Origin: Castor canadensis
Lineage: Eukaryota; Chordata; Mammalia; Rodentia; Castoridae
Reading direction: 5' to 3'
Length of the DNA stretch: 64,000 bases
NCBI RefSeq assembly: GCF_047511655.1
Contig: NC_133394.1
Coordinates: forward strand, 57,258,501-57,322,500
Shown piece by piece: positions 1 to 12,732 of the stretch. Each line of letters starts with the position of its first letter. Position 1 is the stretch's first letter. The notes beneath the pieces are model-generated. The model was not told where the DNA came from and made no database searches. It worked only from the letters and a program-made list of their open reading frames with translations. A program made the translations under genes and the position numbers.

Positions 1-75
1 CCTTGTTCACTGTTGTCATCTGAGGGCCTGGAGTATGCCTAGCATGGGAGTCGATCAATATTTGAATTAATAAGC
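1..75 (+). repeat. L2-like LINE 3' end
   Basis: The stretch reads like the degenerate terminal portion of L2 (a 'cctggcacatagtaggtgctcaataaatatt' type ending, here much diverged). It is short and cut by the window edge, so the assignment is tentative. Confidence 0.35.
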
Positions 76-2815
76 AAAGTTTCACTGGCTCCCATGAAGT
101 CTCCCGTACATTATCTCTTTCTTTCCTGCAAATATCTAAGCATTTGATCTGTCTGCACTTAACAAGGCTTAGACTGCTTCATGTATTCTGCTTTGTTTCT
201 CTGTGCTGCAGGATTGATGTGTTTGCTTGTGTATGTCCAGCATACTTCCTTTCTTACTCATTCTAGAAATCCACCTGCCACCTTACTCAACTTTGCTTTT
301 CTCCCGGACCATGGAGGTGGATATGAGGCCTGGACTTGGTATGAAAGAACCCCCATTCCCAGAGAGATGGTCAAGGAATAAGAGTCTCCTCAAGACCTTA
401 CTACTTGGGTTTCTCTAAGTTTTCCTTCAATTCCAAAGTTACCCTTCTAAAACCTCCCGCGTCTTGCTTAAATTGGTTTGAGTTAGGTTTCTGTGACATA
501 TGATCTGAACTTAGATTTTTTGATCTAGATTTTTCAACTTGTCTTGAACTCAGATTTTTCAACTTGAAGGCCAATAATGCATTTGGTTGAATATAGATTT
601 CTATATTCTAAATTATAAGCAATTCAATAAAATGCCTTTATTCCTCATTGTGCATGTAGCAAATTATTATATGCAAAAGTGTCTCTACTACGTGATTATG
701 TTTATAATCTATATGAGAAACATAAGACAACAACAATGTCAGTTGTCAGACTGAAAAACACACACAAAAGACTGCCTTAAAGTATTCTGTAGACTATTCT
801 TCTTATGGTTCCATTTTCCACATGGAAGAATTCAGCTAAAAGAAAGTATGTATGAGATCTGGTTTTAGGGGCTCCTTTGCAGCTCTCCAAGTTCTGTCAT
901 CAGGGAAGAGCTGAGTGGATTCTGGCTCAGATTTTTATTTGCAGACTGAGTTTTTTGTTTGTTTGCTTTTGTTTGTTTGTTTTGTCACCTTAGCCTCATT
1001 TTTATCATCCATTGAACAGGATTGTTTGAGGATTCTTTTTTGAGATAATATATGTAATCAACTTAGCACAGTGTCCCTAGGAACATTTCAGGTAAAAGCT
1101 TCTGTCCTTACAGTTTCAGTGCAGGGGAGGGGGTAAGTCCAGGAAGAACATGTGCAGATGAAAGAGCAGAGAGACGGGAGGAAGGAGACACACAGACTAA
1201 GGCATCATCAGGAAGCCACCGCTTTGCATCAGGTATGGCTGATGGCCTGTTCTCACTTTTCTGCTTCCCAGGTCCTGGTCTGCAGTCCTCTGTACAGTCT
1301 GTCTGGATGGAAGAAGGGAGGAGACTTTATTTGCTGGTTCCCACTTCCATTTGTCAAGGTTTGCCCACAGGGTGTCTGCTTCCTGCCCTTGCAGGACCAT
1401 GGCCTAGGCTGGAAGCTGGCATTAGAGGCTCTGCAGTGTAAGCCATGGAAAGTCATCAGTACCTCTCACCCACCCATCTGCATTCTGCGGCTGATGAGTG
1501 GACAGGTAAGCTATTGCAAGAGCACAGGCGCTGAGGGACCTCACAGACCCTGACTCTTCAATGAGCAGGAAGGGGGAGATCATTCTGTGCCAACTGAAGT
1601 AAAGACAGGTCATGTTCACCAGTGATGGAAGGGACAGCAAATAACTGCTCCATACAGACCAGCCAGTTAAGCAGGTGGAGCACCAGGGTGCTCCAAACTC
1701 CCTTCCACCAAGAACAAAATGTTTCCTCTGCAGTCTACAAGATCATGGCTGAGGCCTTGGTCATGAGTAGCAAATCTAGGAGCCTCTGAACTGGGCCCAG
1801 CATAGTGCCTGGGCCTCGTGTGGTGCAGTGGAAGATGCTCCAGAATGTTTGTTTCTGCCCTCCCTAAGGTGGCTTAGACAAGTGTTAGGATGTCTGCAAT
1901 TATGACATTACTAAAATAAAATGTTATTAAGAATGATCAGCACAAGATCGCTTAAGTTGACTACAGTGCTTGTTAGCTTTAATATTCTGAAGATGAGTAT
2001 CTCCATATTAGGGAAATACGCTTGAACTCATAAGAGAACCCCCCCCATATGAACATGGCTGTTATATATTTTTCTAAATCGATGGTAGCTGAGCCATCCA
2101 TTTGGGTAACATGCATGTTGTTGACCTCATACTTGCTAAAGTTTCCCTTTCTAAACTTTAGAACGATTTCCTTATCCATCTCTGCCAGGGTTGACCACTT
2201 TTCAAAGATGGACTCTAAGAAGGTGTGCAAATGGGCTGCTAGTTAGACTGACTAGTCAAATAGACTGTAAAGACCACCTATGGGCTAGGTAAAGAAGTAT
2301 GGCAGCAGCAATACCCATAAGCTCGGTGACTCTGTGAGACATTGTTACCATAAAGGTGGCAATTCTTCATCTAGACATTTAGTTTCCCAAAACAGTTCCA
2401 CCCAAGATCTCTCAAATTAGTGTGAGTAATCAGCTTTTTCCTTGACATGGGATCATTTGCAGTAGTGTTAAAAGACTGCCTCAAATGTGTGAATTTCCTT
2501 GGACTAAAATTTAAAAAAAAAACAAAACAGGACTTAAAAGTTCCAGCTGTCTGAACACTTTCTACTTTAAAAGAGTAAGATGAATTAGACAGGAACACCA
2601 TGGTCTGTGACTCATGGTGACCAAACACTGAACACATTACCTTAATCACGCAGTGTGAATGTCAGGAAATTGTGAAGATCTCAAAGAGAATCATCCAGAA
2701 AGCACAAATGATGGATACCAAGAAGACAAATTTGAGTTATCAATTTGCATAACTTCAAACAGTCACATAGAACTCAGAACCAGTGAGAGTGTCGCTCTAA
2801 GAATCTTTAGATATT
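76..2815. other. Gene-free intergenic sequence
   Basis: I see no convincing gene here. Short open frames lack family resemblance and splice context. Around 1,979-2,250 the minus strand carries an 83-codon frame flanked by further short frames; it could be a decayed retrocopy, but I could not recognise a parent. The rest is ordinary AT-rich intergenic DNA. Confidence 0.5.
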
Positions 2816-2817
2816 AC

Positions 2818-3320
2818 GATGGTTACTCTTGATTGCCAAATTGATTGGATTGAGAGGAAAGCACACCTCTTGGTGTGTCTGTGAGACAATTAGATCATAA
2901 TGAATGCTTTAACGCACTAATGGATTCAACATTTCAATACACTTTTGGGAGGGGTGGAACTGTGGAAGGCAGGGCTTGATTGGATGAAATAGGCCATTGG
3001 GGGCGTGTCCTTGGAGGCTGCATCTTGCCCTGGCCTCTTCCTGTTATTGGTCTGCTCTGCTTCTTGACCACCGTGACATGGAGACCCTCCTCCACCTCAT
3101 ACTTCCACCACCATGGTGTGCCTCACCACAGGCCCAAAAACCATGCAGCTAAGGACTGTGGACTGAAATCTCTGAAACCGAGAGCGCAAATCCTTCCTTC
3201 CTTAAGTTGCTTTTCTCAGTTTTACTCTGCTAGGCTTTAGTTAATAAAGTGGCTCAATTTCATTTAACTTTCTACTTGAGAAAGACTCCGTCTCTGCAAT
3301 CACAGTTTGAATATTCAGAA
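2818..3320 (+). repeat. LTR-like interspersed repeat (rodent ERVL/MaLR type)
   Basis: The order of sequence blocks matches a dispersed rodent LTR-like repeat I recall. It has a 5' block about 'gattggattgagaggaaagc', a central 'cattgggggcgtg' block and a 3' block ending in 'ctgaaatctctgaaacc'. An AATAAA lies at about 3,243, as expected for an LTR R region. The family name is not assigned, and no internal retroviral genes are present. Confidence 0.5.
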
Positions 3321-3464
3321 TCAGAACCCATTGCTCCTATAACAAGTAATGTCTATAAAACCTATTCATAGCATGTGTGCATGCTACCAAGTGATTTAAT
3401 ATGCAAAATGTATGTATATTATCATAGTTCTATGAAGGAGTCCTTGATCTAGGTAAATATAACC

Positions 3465-3955
3465 ATGAACTGCATAATGACATTTCAGTCGATGGTAGCC
3501 ACATATATCATGGTGGTCTCACGATTACATTGGAACTAAAGATTCCTGCCACTAAGTGATGTCCTAGCCTTCATAAGGTGGCAGAGCCATACATTACTCA
3601 CACATTTATGGTGACGTTGGTATAAAGAAACCTACTGTGCTATCTATCAGTCATGTAAAAGTATGGCATATACAATTATATACAGTACATGGTACTTAAT
3701 AATGGTAACAAACAGCTTTGTATTGGTTTGTGTATTTACCATACTGTATTGTTGCTTTAGCGTACACTCCCACTGCCAGCAGCAGCCTCACACATCTCAT
3801 GTTTACCATGTCTCTTGATTACGTCAAGTGGCCTTGTTCAGTGACTGACCTAAGTTTGTGTAAATATATTCTATAATGTTCACACAACAATGAAATCACC
3901 TAATAATGCATTTCACAGAGCATATCCTTGTCATGAAGTGACACATGACTTAAAT
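3465..3955 (+). mobile_element. Tigger/MER2-type DNA transposon remnant
   Basis: The segment follows the MER2/Tigger non-autonomous consensus from end to end. It opens with a 'cataatgacatttcagtc' type 5' end, runs through 'acagtacatggtacttaataatgg', and closes with a 'gtgacacatgactt' type terminal inverted repeat. It is old, diverged and encodes no transposase. Tigger elements belong to the Tc1/mariner-pogo group, mobilised before the radiation of placental mammals. Confidence 0.7.
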
Positions 3956-3964
3956 GAGGATTAT

Positions 3965-4430
3965 GGGTGTAATGATTAACTTTGTGTGTCAACTTCACTG
4001 GGTTAAGGGGTTCCAGAGAGCTGGTAGAACATTGTTTTGGGATGCATCTGGGAAGATGCTTCAGGAAGATATTAGCATTCGAGTTAGACTTAGGAAAATC
4101 TGTCCTCCCCTATGTGAGTGAGCATCACCCAAGCCACAAAGGACAAGGCTGAAATGAGCCCTCCTTTCTAACCCTATCTTGAGATTGGATTCTAGAACTT
4201 GGCAGGAAAATAGCTTTCAGAGCTCTTCCCTCGCCCTCTCCATGAGCCCAATGTCCCAATATCCAGGTTCTGTCCAATATCCCTCCCTCAGCCCAGGAAG
4301 CCTCTGCTCACTCGTTGGTCATGCCCATTCAGCTGTGAGCAGTGTAAATGACAGGCACCTTCACCTGGTTCTATAAAACTCACTTTTGCGATTACATTTC
4401 AAGTTTGTACAATTTTACTTAGAAACTATC
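3965..4430 (+). repeat. Old mammalian interspersed repeat, family not assigned
   Basis: The start 'gattaactttgtgtgtcaac' followed by 'agctggtagaacattg' and 'gggaagatgcttcaggaagatattagcatt' matches a high-copy mammalian repeat I recognise but cannot name with certainty. An LTR or DNA-transposon origin is possible. No coding capacity is visible. Confidence 0.45.
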
Positions 4431-4594
4431 ACTCGGATTTTATCTTAAACTGTCTATGTAAGTGTTTTTCTGTCACCGAACTGGAGACCAGGGAGGCAGA
4501 CCAGAGACAGAGAGGACTGTTCAGTCATGAAGGAGTGCAGGTCTGAATCCAGACTTCACATTTTTACCAAGACCAGTGTCTGCACATTAATAAG

Positions 4595-4690
4595 AACAAG
4601 CCAGTTTTTTATTACATATAATAAATATATAATATTTACATATATATATTTATTACATATAATAAATACATAATGTTTTAACTATAGCTG
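4595..4690. repeat. AT-rich low-complexity tract with a tandem unit
   Basis: Two near-copies of 'ttacatataataaatatataat' flank a short TA run, giving an imperfect tandem repeat of about 45 bp made almost wholly of A and T. Confidence 0.7.
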
Positions 4691-4699
4691 AAATGCAAT

Positions 4700-6018
4700 A
4701 TAAAATTTAAAGATTTGAACAAATATTTTGTAACTAACATAGAAGTCATTACCATAATTTTAAAACAAGATTCATGTCTTATTTTAGAATGTAGTGCACA
4801 GTTGATAAATATCTGTTGAGTGAGTGGGTGATGGGTTAAACTCCAGGGAAGTCAGTGGGCTGGAAGGCACACTGGGCTCCACACCAGAAAAGGTGAGTGG
4901 GGATCAACAGAAACAAGAAACCAAAGGCATTGTGGCCATTTGTAATATAACCTGTCTGAGACTCATCAAACTCCCGATATTCAGAAATTACCAAAAGGTG
5001 AACAAGTCTTAGCAAGACACAGTAACTTGGCTCACTTTCCTGATTCTAAGATGTTCTGAAATCTATTGTGCTTTGTATCTTTGGTCAGTTGGCGAACACG
5101 TGGAGTGAATTCCAGCCTCTGTCCACAGTCAATTCGTGAAGGAGTTGGGTACAGGCCTCCGGGAGACATGTACTCACAGGGGCATTTAAAACACAGCTTC
5201 CACGGGACTGGAGGCCACAAAGGCTCTGGTAACTGGCACTGGCTCCTTCGTAGCACAACATGTAGTTGACTTGGAGGAGAATTTGATGGAGATCATGACA
5301 CTTGCACAGAAATCTTAAGGTACATAATTCCTCAAACAGAAAAAGTGGACGGTTACAATATGCAGAGAGGACAGATTTCAAAGAGTTCCTGTTTAAAGCA
5401 TCATGTAGAGGAAGCAGCTTTTAATAAACATTAAGGGAAGGATAGAGAGAGCCTCTGTAGACACATGAGCAGAGCTCAGAGGGATCCCTAAGACTTCCTG
5501 TAGAATACCAAACTGGAAAGGTGTCTGGGAACTGAGAATGGAGCAAAAGGTGCTCAGAGTTCAGTGTGAACACAGAGCCACAGAGCCACCCAGCAGAAGT
5601 CTGGTCAGAGCTTGTTGGAGGCCCTGGCCCCAGAAGACAGAGGATGAGGACCCAGAGGTGTCCCAACACCTTAAACGTCCTTTACATTGTGTGCCAGCCT
5701 TGTAAAAGGGCCCGTGTCTCTACAATCCTCCTGTGCCCTGATTGGAGGAGCTGCTCAACCCAGGGTGGAAGCTCCCATTGCTCTGTGGAAGTGAATGTGT
5801 TCCCAGCTCTTGGGAGCCCACAAAACAAAGATGGTAAGCTGTGTTCTCTTTTAATATGACCATCCTTTGCCCCCTGGTAAATATACTTGCAAGTGGACAA
5901 TGAGTGCCAGGTACTTATTGTGATCTTCAGGGAGATAATTTCACAGGTTGCCCACCAAGGGTCAGAGTCAGCAAATTGTCACATCCTTGTAAATGGGCCT
6001 GGATTCCCCAGAGCATTT
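4700..6018. other. Gene-free intergenic sequence
   Basis: No gene is supported. The overlapping short open frames on both strands at 5.0-5.9 kb have no recognisable domains and lie in unremarkable sequence. Confidence 0.5.
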
Positions 6019-6230
6019 GTTTTTTGTGGTACTGGGGTTTGAACTCAGGGCCTCATACTTGCTAGGCAGGCACACTACCACCCGAGCGACTCCACCAGCC
6101 CTTTTTGTGTTGGAGTTTTTCGAGATTGAGTCTTGTGAACTATTTGCTCAGGCTAGCTTTGAACCATGATCCTCCCGATCTCTGCCTCTTGAGTAGCATT
6201 GAGGATTACAGGCATAAGCACTGGCTACTT
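6019..6230 (-). mobile_element. B1-ID composite SINE
   Basis: Read on the minus strand, the element has a B1/7SL-like half ('cctgtaatcctcaatgctactcaag' type, here diverged) followed by a tRNA/ID-like half with a B box of the 'gagttcaaaccccagta' kind and an A-rich tail. On the plus strand this shows as T-run, 'actggggtttgaactcaggg', then 'ccaggctggcttgaacc'. It is transcribed by RNA polymerase III and moved by L1 machinery. Confidence 0.85.
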
Positions 6231-7019
6231 GCACCTCCTCCACCCCAAAGCATTTTGTTGCACAGTATGCTTTATAGTAGGGCCATTGTCTTTGAAATTG
6301 CTAGCACAAGTGGATAGAGGGACATAAAAATTTGTCTCTTTCTCCATCTGTCTAGGTCATACCCAAGGGCCCCAGAGTCAAATTTTTGTTTGGCATGCAT
6401 AGTATTTTAAAGACTGAAATGATTCGTCAACATTTAAAAATCAAGGGGAATTCACATCAAGAACCTTGAGTTACAATTTTTTTCTGCAGAAACTAGAGGA
6501 GCTGTGTATACTGGGTCCAAGTTCCCACACAGTAGCAGCTGCCTTTTAGGACAGGGCAGGCACCATCCAGATCCTCATAGGCCCCATAACTCCAGATAGG
6601 TAACCAACCCTAAGACTGAGTGGAACTGGTGTTTCTCAAAATGCTTGTGCTGTTTTTCCTGGAGTAGAAAGAGTTCTCAGTGTCATACCTCCAGTTAAAC
6701 AGAGAGTAAGAAAGTAGACCGAGAAAGCTGCATTTGCTTCACTGCTGCCCACTTCACACATGTCCACCACCTGTTTGGTCTCCATAGGCTAAGATGTCCT
6801 CATGATACTTGCCCCAGGTAACACTGTTTGAGTATCAAAGCCAGCACCACCAGCTTCTCCATCCTCACACCTGCCCTTCCACCCAGAAGAACATCTAGTC
6901 AGTATAAAGTGTATTTTGCTCGTGGGTTACCACAGAATGTGGTTCCTACATATTTAAGAATTTCAGTATGATATATCTGATACATTGTAAGAACTTTTGT
7001 AAATGCCACAATGTACCCC

Positions 7020-7050
<31 letters not shown>

Positions 7051-7955
7051 TTTTTTAATTCCAACATTTATTTAAAAAAAAAAGAAAAGAGCTGAGTATG
7101 AGAGATCACATCCAGAAGGTTGACTCAGCCTGGAGCATTTTGGCAGTCAGGGTGGAGTGAAGAGGATGGTGTGAGGAAAGGCATGTGGGTAGCTGAGGTG
7201 AGCTCTGCACACCCAGAGGCATCAGGAACCAACCAAAGCCAGAGGGAGGACTTCCTGGATGAGGAATAAATAGGAAAAAAAAAAGGGGGGGGGTGTGGGG
7301 AGAGGCAATGGTCTTGAGATATTTTGTAGTCTTGTTACAGAGTAATCACAGAATAATTGAGGTGGTGCTGTCTCACAAATATCCCAACTGTGCAAAGAAG
7401 AAAAAATAGAAGAAGGCTATCAGTCTTACTTGCTTGAAAGGAAAAAGCCTGATCTGATGCAATGAATATAAAACTGTAAAATTGTTCATGCATTTGGGCC
7501 CACTAGTGAAGTTATCTTTTGTGGGCTGTTCATATTCCACTGTAACCATCCACAGTAAAGAAATGAGGCTTAGGAGGAGTGGAGAGTGCTGTGCAAGTAA
7601 GCTGCTTCTTCAGCTTCTCCCTGGCCTCATGGAAGTCATCAAAGGCAACAAGACAGTAAGAAAAGCATACTCCATTTTGGTTAAACAAGAAGACAGGTAT
7701 ATCCTCCAGACTCTAAAATACATAAAAGGTCACTGTGTGCTCCTGAATTAGTAGGAGGAAGAGGAAAAATTGTCAAGAGAGGCCTTATTGTATAAGAGGG
7801 TCCACAGTGGCAGATCTGAGTTAGCACCAACAGAAATCACACATATTGCAGGTGAGAGGAGCATGGGGAGGGGACCTCCTGCTGGATAACAGATGGTGCC
7901 ATTTGCCCAAAATGTTTACCTACTCTTCCTCCCTGATCTCTTTCCCACCATCCAG
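6231..7955. other. Gene-free intergenic sequence
   Basis: No gene is supported. Apart from a CA microsatellite and an adjacent A/G homopolymer patch near 7,275-7,300, nothing distinctive was seen. Confidence 0.5.
7023..7050. repeat. (CA)14 microsatellite
   Basis: This is an uninterrupted run of 14 CA dinucleotides. Such a pure tract is likely to be length-polymorphic. Confidence 0.97.
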
Positions 7956-7959
7956 GGCC

Positions 7960-8250
7960 ACCCTAGCTACAAGGTGGTATTTCCTACCCCTCTGGCCTCA
8001 GGCTTGGCCATGAAAATTGCTGCAGCTAATGAAATGTTAGTGAAATGACAGGTGCCACTCTCTTTTCCTCTGTCCTACATCAGTGTGTCCAGGGAGAGAC
8101 ACTGAATAAAGAGGGTACATGGAAAAGCCACAGTTAGCCCACAGGTCACCTTCAATGGCTGTGAAACACTTGTAAATGAGAGCAAACCATAGCTGTAAGC
8201 CACTAAGATTTTGGGTTATTTGTCACCACAACCTAAGAGCCTGAGTTACT
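7960..8250 (+). repeat. LTR-like remnant
   Basis: The 3' portion 'taagccactaagattttggg' followed by 'ttatttgtcaccacaacc' is the familiar ending of a mammalian ERVL/MaLR-class LTR. A 'gctaatgaaatgttagtgaa' block lies upstream, and an AATAAA occurs at about 8,105. There is no internal region, so it is probably a solo remnant. Confidence 0.55.
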
Positions 8251-8559
8251 TACGGGAGGTGGGCAGGGACTGTGAGGAGCTTGGCTTGATAGCAGAGTTT
8301 TCTGGGACCTGGGTTGCTTCAGGGCAGCAGAGAACGTTGGTCTATGCAAAAGACCATGTGTGCAGGAAGAAGTCCTCTCTGCAGTAGCAAAGAAGCAGCT
8401 GGTAGCCTGGGGCACTAGAGGGAACGATTGATTTCACTGTTGTTCTTGGAAGACACTAGAAGCCCTTGCCTCCTGGTGAACACTTGAAGAGGGAGGGATC
8501 TGACCTGCTTCTAAGCACTTGTTATGTATTTATTTTTCAACCTCTGCTGGCCTTGCTTC

Positions 8560-8960
8560 TTTTTTAAAATTTTTATAACACATCATCATGGTACTGGGGC
8601 TACATTGTGACATTTACAATATATCATGGTTGAGTTTACCCCTCCATCATTCTTGGTTTCCACCCCACTTTTAGAATAGTTTCAACAGGTCTCACTTTCA
8701 CATTTTCACACATAAGTACACAATATTTCCACCGTATTCACCCCTGCACCCTCTCGTTATGTCTTCTCCCTTTCTACTGGTACCAACCCCCAGCCAGGAT
8801 CCATTTTACCTTATTTTCCTTCATTTTTCAAAAAAAAGACATTTTTGTTTAAGATAACCGTACAGGGAGTTTCCTTGTGACATTTCCACGCATATATGTA
8901 TTAGATCCCAAATTGGTTCATCTCCTCCATTTTTCTCCTTTCTACCTTAGTCTTTTTAGA
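8560..8960 (-). mobile_element. Probable L1 3'-UTR fragment
   Basis: The segment starts with a T-rich run and continues with C/T-rich sequence containing 'catatatgtattagatccc' and 'ggttcatctcctccatttttc', which resembles the antisense 3' UTR of rodent L1 elements. It carries no ORF2 sequence, so the call rests on composition and general resemblance. Confidence 0.4.
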
Positions 8961-8964
8961 AAGA

Positions 8965-9486
8965 AATGTAGCCTTAAAAACTTATGACAATTAGCAGCAA
9001 AAGTGAACACAAATTTAAGCATTTCATGAACAACAAAACATTCTGAGACATGCAACAGGAAGGAATATATAAATAAAAGTAAAAATAATGAACCAGAAAA
9101 CAAAAACAATAGCAACTATTAATAATATTCAAAATTAGTTCCTGAAAAATATAATAAAATAAAGTGATAGCTGAACAATTAGTTCACAGAAGAGGAAATG
9201 TGCATAGTCTATAGGTCCTCTGAACAGATGTTCAACCCTAAAAGAAAAATGTGAGTGAAAACCATTCCAGGGTACCGCTTTTATCATCTGATTGGCAGCT
9301 TCAAACACCTGATAATGCATGCTGCAGGTGAGGCCTTGAGGAAATAAACTCTCTCTAACAATTCTAATGGGTGGTGGAAAAATACAACGCCTGTAGATGG
9401 GCATTTGGAAATACCTAGCAAAATGGCTAAATGCTTCCTAAACCTTGTCCACCCCCTAACAGGATTTGTCCTGTGGATACATTCAT
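8965..9486. other. Gene-free intergenic sequence
   Basis: Nothing recognisable. The sequence is AT-rich and forms the left flank of the minus-strand L1 insertion. Confidence 0.5.
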
Positions 9487-11961
9487 GCAAGGATGAGCAG
9501 CTTTTTTTTTTTTTTTATCATTTTTACATTTACTCACATGTGTATACATTGTTTGGGCCACCTCCCCTTTCCCCACCCCCCACTTCTGAGCAGAACCTGT
9601 TCTGCCCTCCCGTTCTCCCATTTTGTTGAAGAGAAAACATAAGAGATAATAAGAAAGACAAAGCGTTTTTGCTAGTTTGGGATAAAGATAGATATACAGA
9701 GAGATTCCTAGCATTGCTTCCATGGACTTGTGTATTACAACCCACATTGGTTCATCTCTTCCAGACCTCTTCACTACTTCCTGGTCACCGTCCCATAGTG
9801 GCCTCTGCCAGTTTAAGATTACTTTATTAGCTCCTCTACAGTAAGTACATCAACCACATTCAAGTTTTAGGTTTCCTTTCCTTTCCCTATTCTTCCCATG
9901 TGCGTTCTCCCCTTAGTGTGTGACCCATGTCCAATAATATTACTGCATTTGTTTTGGGTCTGTAATCTGCATATGAGGGAGAACAAGTGATTTTTGGCCT
10001 TCTGAGCCTGGCTAACTTTGGTTAAGATGATATTCTCCAGTTCCACCCATTTATTTGCGAATGACAAAATTTCATTCTTCTCCATGGCTGAGTAAAATTC
10101 CATTGTGTATAAATACAACATTTTCTTAATCCATTCATTGATAGTGGAGCATCTTGGCTGTTTCCGTAGCTTGACTATTGTGAATAGTGCTGCAATAAAC
10201 ATGGGTGCTTTTGTAATAACCTGAGTCATATTTCTTTGGGTATATCCCTAGGAGTGGTATTGCTGAATCATATGGCAGATCTATGTTTAGTTTTTTTTAA
10301 AGAAGCCTCCATATTGTTTTCCAGAGTGGTTGTGCTAATTGCATTCCCACCAGCAGTGTATGAGGGTTCCTTTCTCCCAGCATCCTCACCAACAGGATGT
10401 GAGGTGGAACCTTAATGTGGTTTTGATTTGCATTTCCTTTATGGCTAGAGATGGTGAGCATTGTTTCATGTGTTTTTGGTCATTTGAATGTCTTCCTTAG
10501 AAAAAGTTCTGTTTAGTTCACTTGCTCACTTCTTTATTGGTTCATTGATTTTTGGGGATTTTAGTTTCTTAAGTTCCTTGTATATTCTGGTTATCAGTCC
10601 TTTGTCTGATGTATACCAGCGAATATTTTCTCCCACTCTGTGGGTGGTCTTTTCAGTTTAGAGACCATTTCTTTTGTTGTGCAGAAGCTTTGTAATTTCA
10701 TGTAGTCCCATTTGTCCATCCTTTCTCTTAGTTGCTCAGCTACTTGAGTTACACTGGAAAGTCCTTACCTATAGCTATTGTTTCCAGAGTATTCCCTGCA
10801 CTAACTGCAAGGTTTCAGTTCTGATATTAAGGTCCTTGATCCATTTTGAGTTGATACTAATAGAGGGTGATAGGCATGGATCTGGTTTCAGTTTTCTGCA
10901 GGTAGAGAACCACTTTTTTGTTGTTGTTACTGGGGCTTGAACTAAAGGCCTTCACCTTGAGCCACTCCACCAGCCCTATTTTTGTGAGAAGTTTTTTGAG
11001 ATAAGATCTCAAGAACTATTTGCCCAGGCTGGCTTAGAACCGAGTTCCTCCTGATCTCTGCCTCCTGAGTAGCTAGGATTACAGGTGTGAGCTACTGGCT
11101 CCCAGCAGATAATCACTTTTCCCAGCAACATTTGTTGAAGAGGCTGTCTTTCCTCCATCATATGTTTTTGCCATCTTTGTCAAAAAAATAAGGTGGGCAT
11201 AGCTGTGTGGTTTCATCTCTGGGTCCTCTATTCTGTTGCACTGGTCTTCATGTCTGTTTTTGTGCCAGTACCATGCTGTTTTTATTGCTATTGCTTTGTA
11301 ATATAGTTTGAAGTCAGGTATTGTGATACCTCCAGCATTGCTCTTTTTGCTGAGTATTGCCTTGGCTATTCGTGGTCTCTTGTGTTTCCAAATGAACTTT
11401 ATGGTAGATTTTTCAATCTCTGTGATGAATGTCATTGGGATTTTGTTGGGAATTGCATTAAACATGTAGATTGCTTTTGGCAGTATAACCATTTTTACTA
11501 TATTGATTCTACCAATCCATGAGCATGAGAGATCTTTCCACCTTCTGTAGTTTTCCTCAATCTCTTTCTTCAGGGGGTTGTAGTTCTCCTTGTAGAGGTC
11601 ATTCACATCCTTTGTTACGTTTACTCCTAGGTATTTGATTTTTTTTTTGAGGCTATTGTAAATGGAATTGCTTTCCTATATTCTTTCTCAATCTGTTCAT
11701 TGTTGGTGTATAGAAAGGCTACTGATTTTTGTAAGCTGATTTTGTACCTGCTACATTGCTGAAGCTGTTTATGGTGTCTAGGAGATTTTTGGTGGAGTCT
11801 TTTGGGTCTTGAGGTATAGGATCATGTCATCTTCAAATAGGGATATTTTGACTGCTTCTTTACCTATTTGTATTTTATTTCTTCTTGCCTTATTGCTCTG
11901 ACTAGGAATTCCAGGACTATGTTGAATAGGAGTGGGAGAGTGAGCAAGGATGAGCAGCTTT
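9487..11961 (-). mobile_element. 5'-truncated L1 with 18-bp target-site duplication
   Basis: A perfect 18-bp duplication 'gcaaggatgagcagcttt' occupies 9,487-9,504 and 11,944-11,961. Between them lies an L1 in reverse orientation. It begins on the plus strand with the T-run of its tail (from 9,505) and then the 3' UTR. The antisense of the ORF2 C-terminal part follows, including frames at 9,867-10,229 and 11,079-11,606 that match ORF2 of the full-length L1 at 31.7-38.9 kb. Truncation falls within the reverse transcriptase region. A SINE has inserted at about 10,918. The 3' UTR is of the same type as the copy at 18.7 kb and differs from that of the 31.7-kb element. Confidence 0.93.
10918..11105 (-). 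mobile_element. B1-ID composite SINE nested in L1
   Basis: A T-run, then 'actggggcttgaact', then 'ctccaccagccc' (ID half, antisense), then 'gcccaggctggcttagaacc' and 'gattacaggtgtgagc' (B1 half, antisense). It interrupts the L1 ORF2 sequence. The L1 text 'agaaccactttt' before it and 'agataatcactttt' after it look like a diverged target-site duplication, so the SINE is younger than its L1 host. Confidence 0.88.
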
Positions 11962-12732
11962 ATTCATGGAGGCATTGCTTATTATAGCAAAGGACTATAA
12001 AGAACCCTCATGCTGTAAGTAGAGGACTGGGTAAATAAACAATGACCATCTAAGCGATAGTAGGTTATGCAGCTGCACCAAGAGCGAAGGAAGGTATTTA
12101 TATGATATGAAAATGTATCTGAGATACAATGTAACCTGAAATGGGCAAGGAAAAGAACATTGTAGACAGTATGGTAACATTTATATAAAAATGGACTAAA
12201 TTGAATTAAGTATATAGATTCCTAATTCCTTTAATGAACATTAAAAATTTTGTAAGGATACTCAAGAACCTAGTAAGTAAGGTTGATTTTTAAGAGGGTT
12301 GAGAACTAGGTAGATGAGGAAAATATACTCTTTTATTATTTAAAATTTTTGAACCACATGAAAATGCTACCTAGTCAAAATGTAAAAAATAATTTTTTGA
12401 AAACTTTAAAGTTTTAAAATTTGCTATTTAACACTAAAGAATAAATTAACATTATTTTTCCCAGAAAATATAATCTTCTTCATGGAAGACCACTTTACAA
12501 CTTACTTCTTCCATGATAAGTGTCTCTATGACCCAGATGATATACTGCTTCTAAGTAATAATTTAAGTAATTGGGAGTTTAACAATGGATGTTTTGATGA
12601 GATGTGAAGAATGAAAGTTATCTTAAGATAATTTTGAATAAATAAGTAAACATGTAAAATCTATTGTACATACTTATATCCATCTACATTTTAACAAGTT
12701 GATAGCCAGTCACATAGATTATTTATAAACAC
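11962..12732. other. Gene-free AT-rich intergenic sequence
   Basis: No gene and no repeat family that I recognise. This is the right flank of the L1 insertion. Confidence 0.5.

Noticed and set aside
9867-10229. 120-codon frame ending in a hydrophilic stretch, at first glance a separate gene
   Set aside because: It matches the C-terminal part of L1 ORF2 (compare 38,000-38,440) and lies within the minus-strand L1 bounded by an 18-bp TSD.
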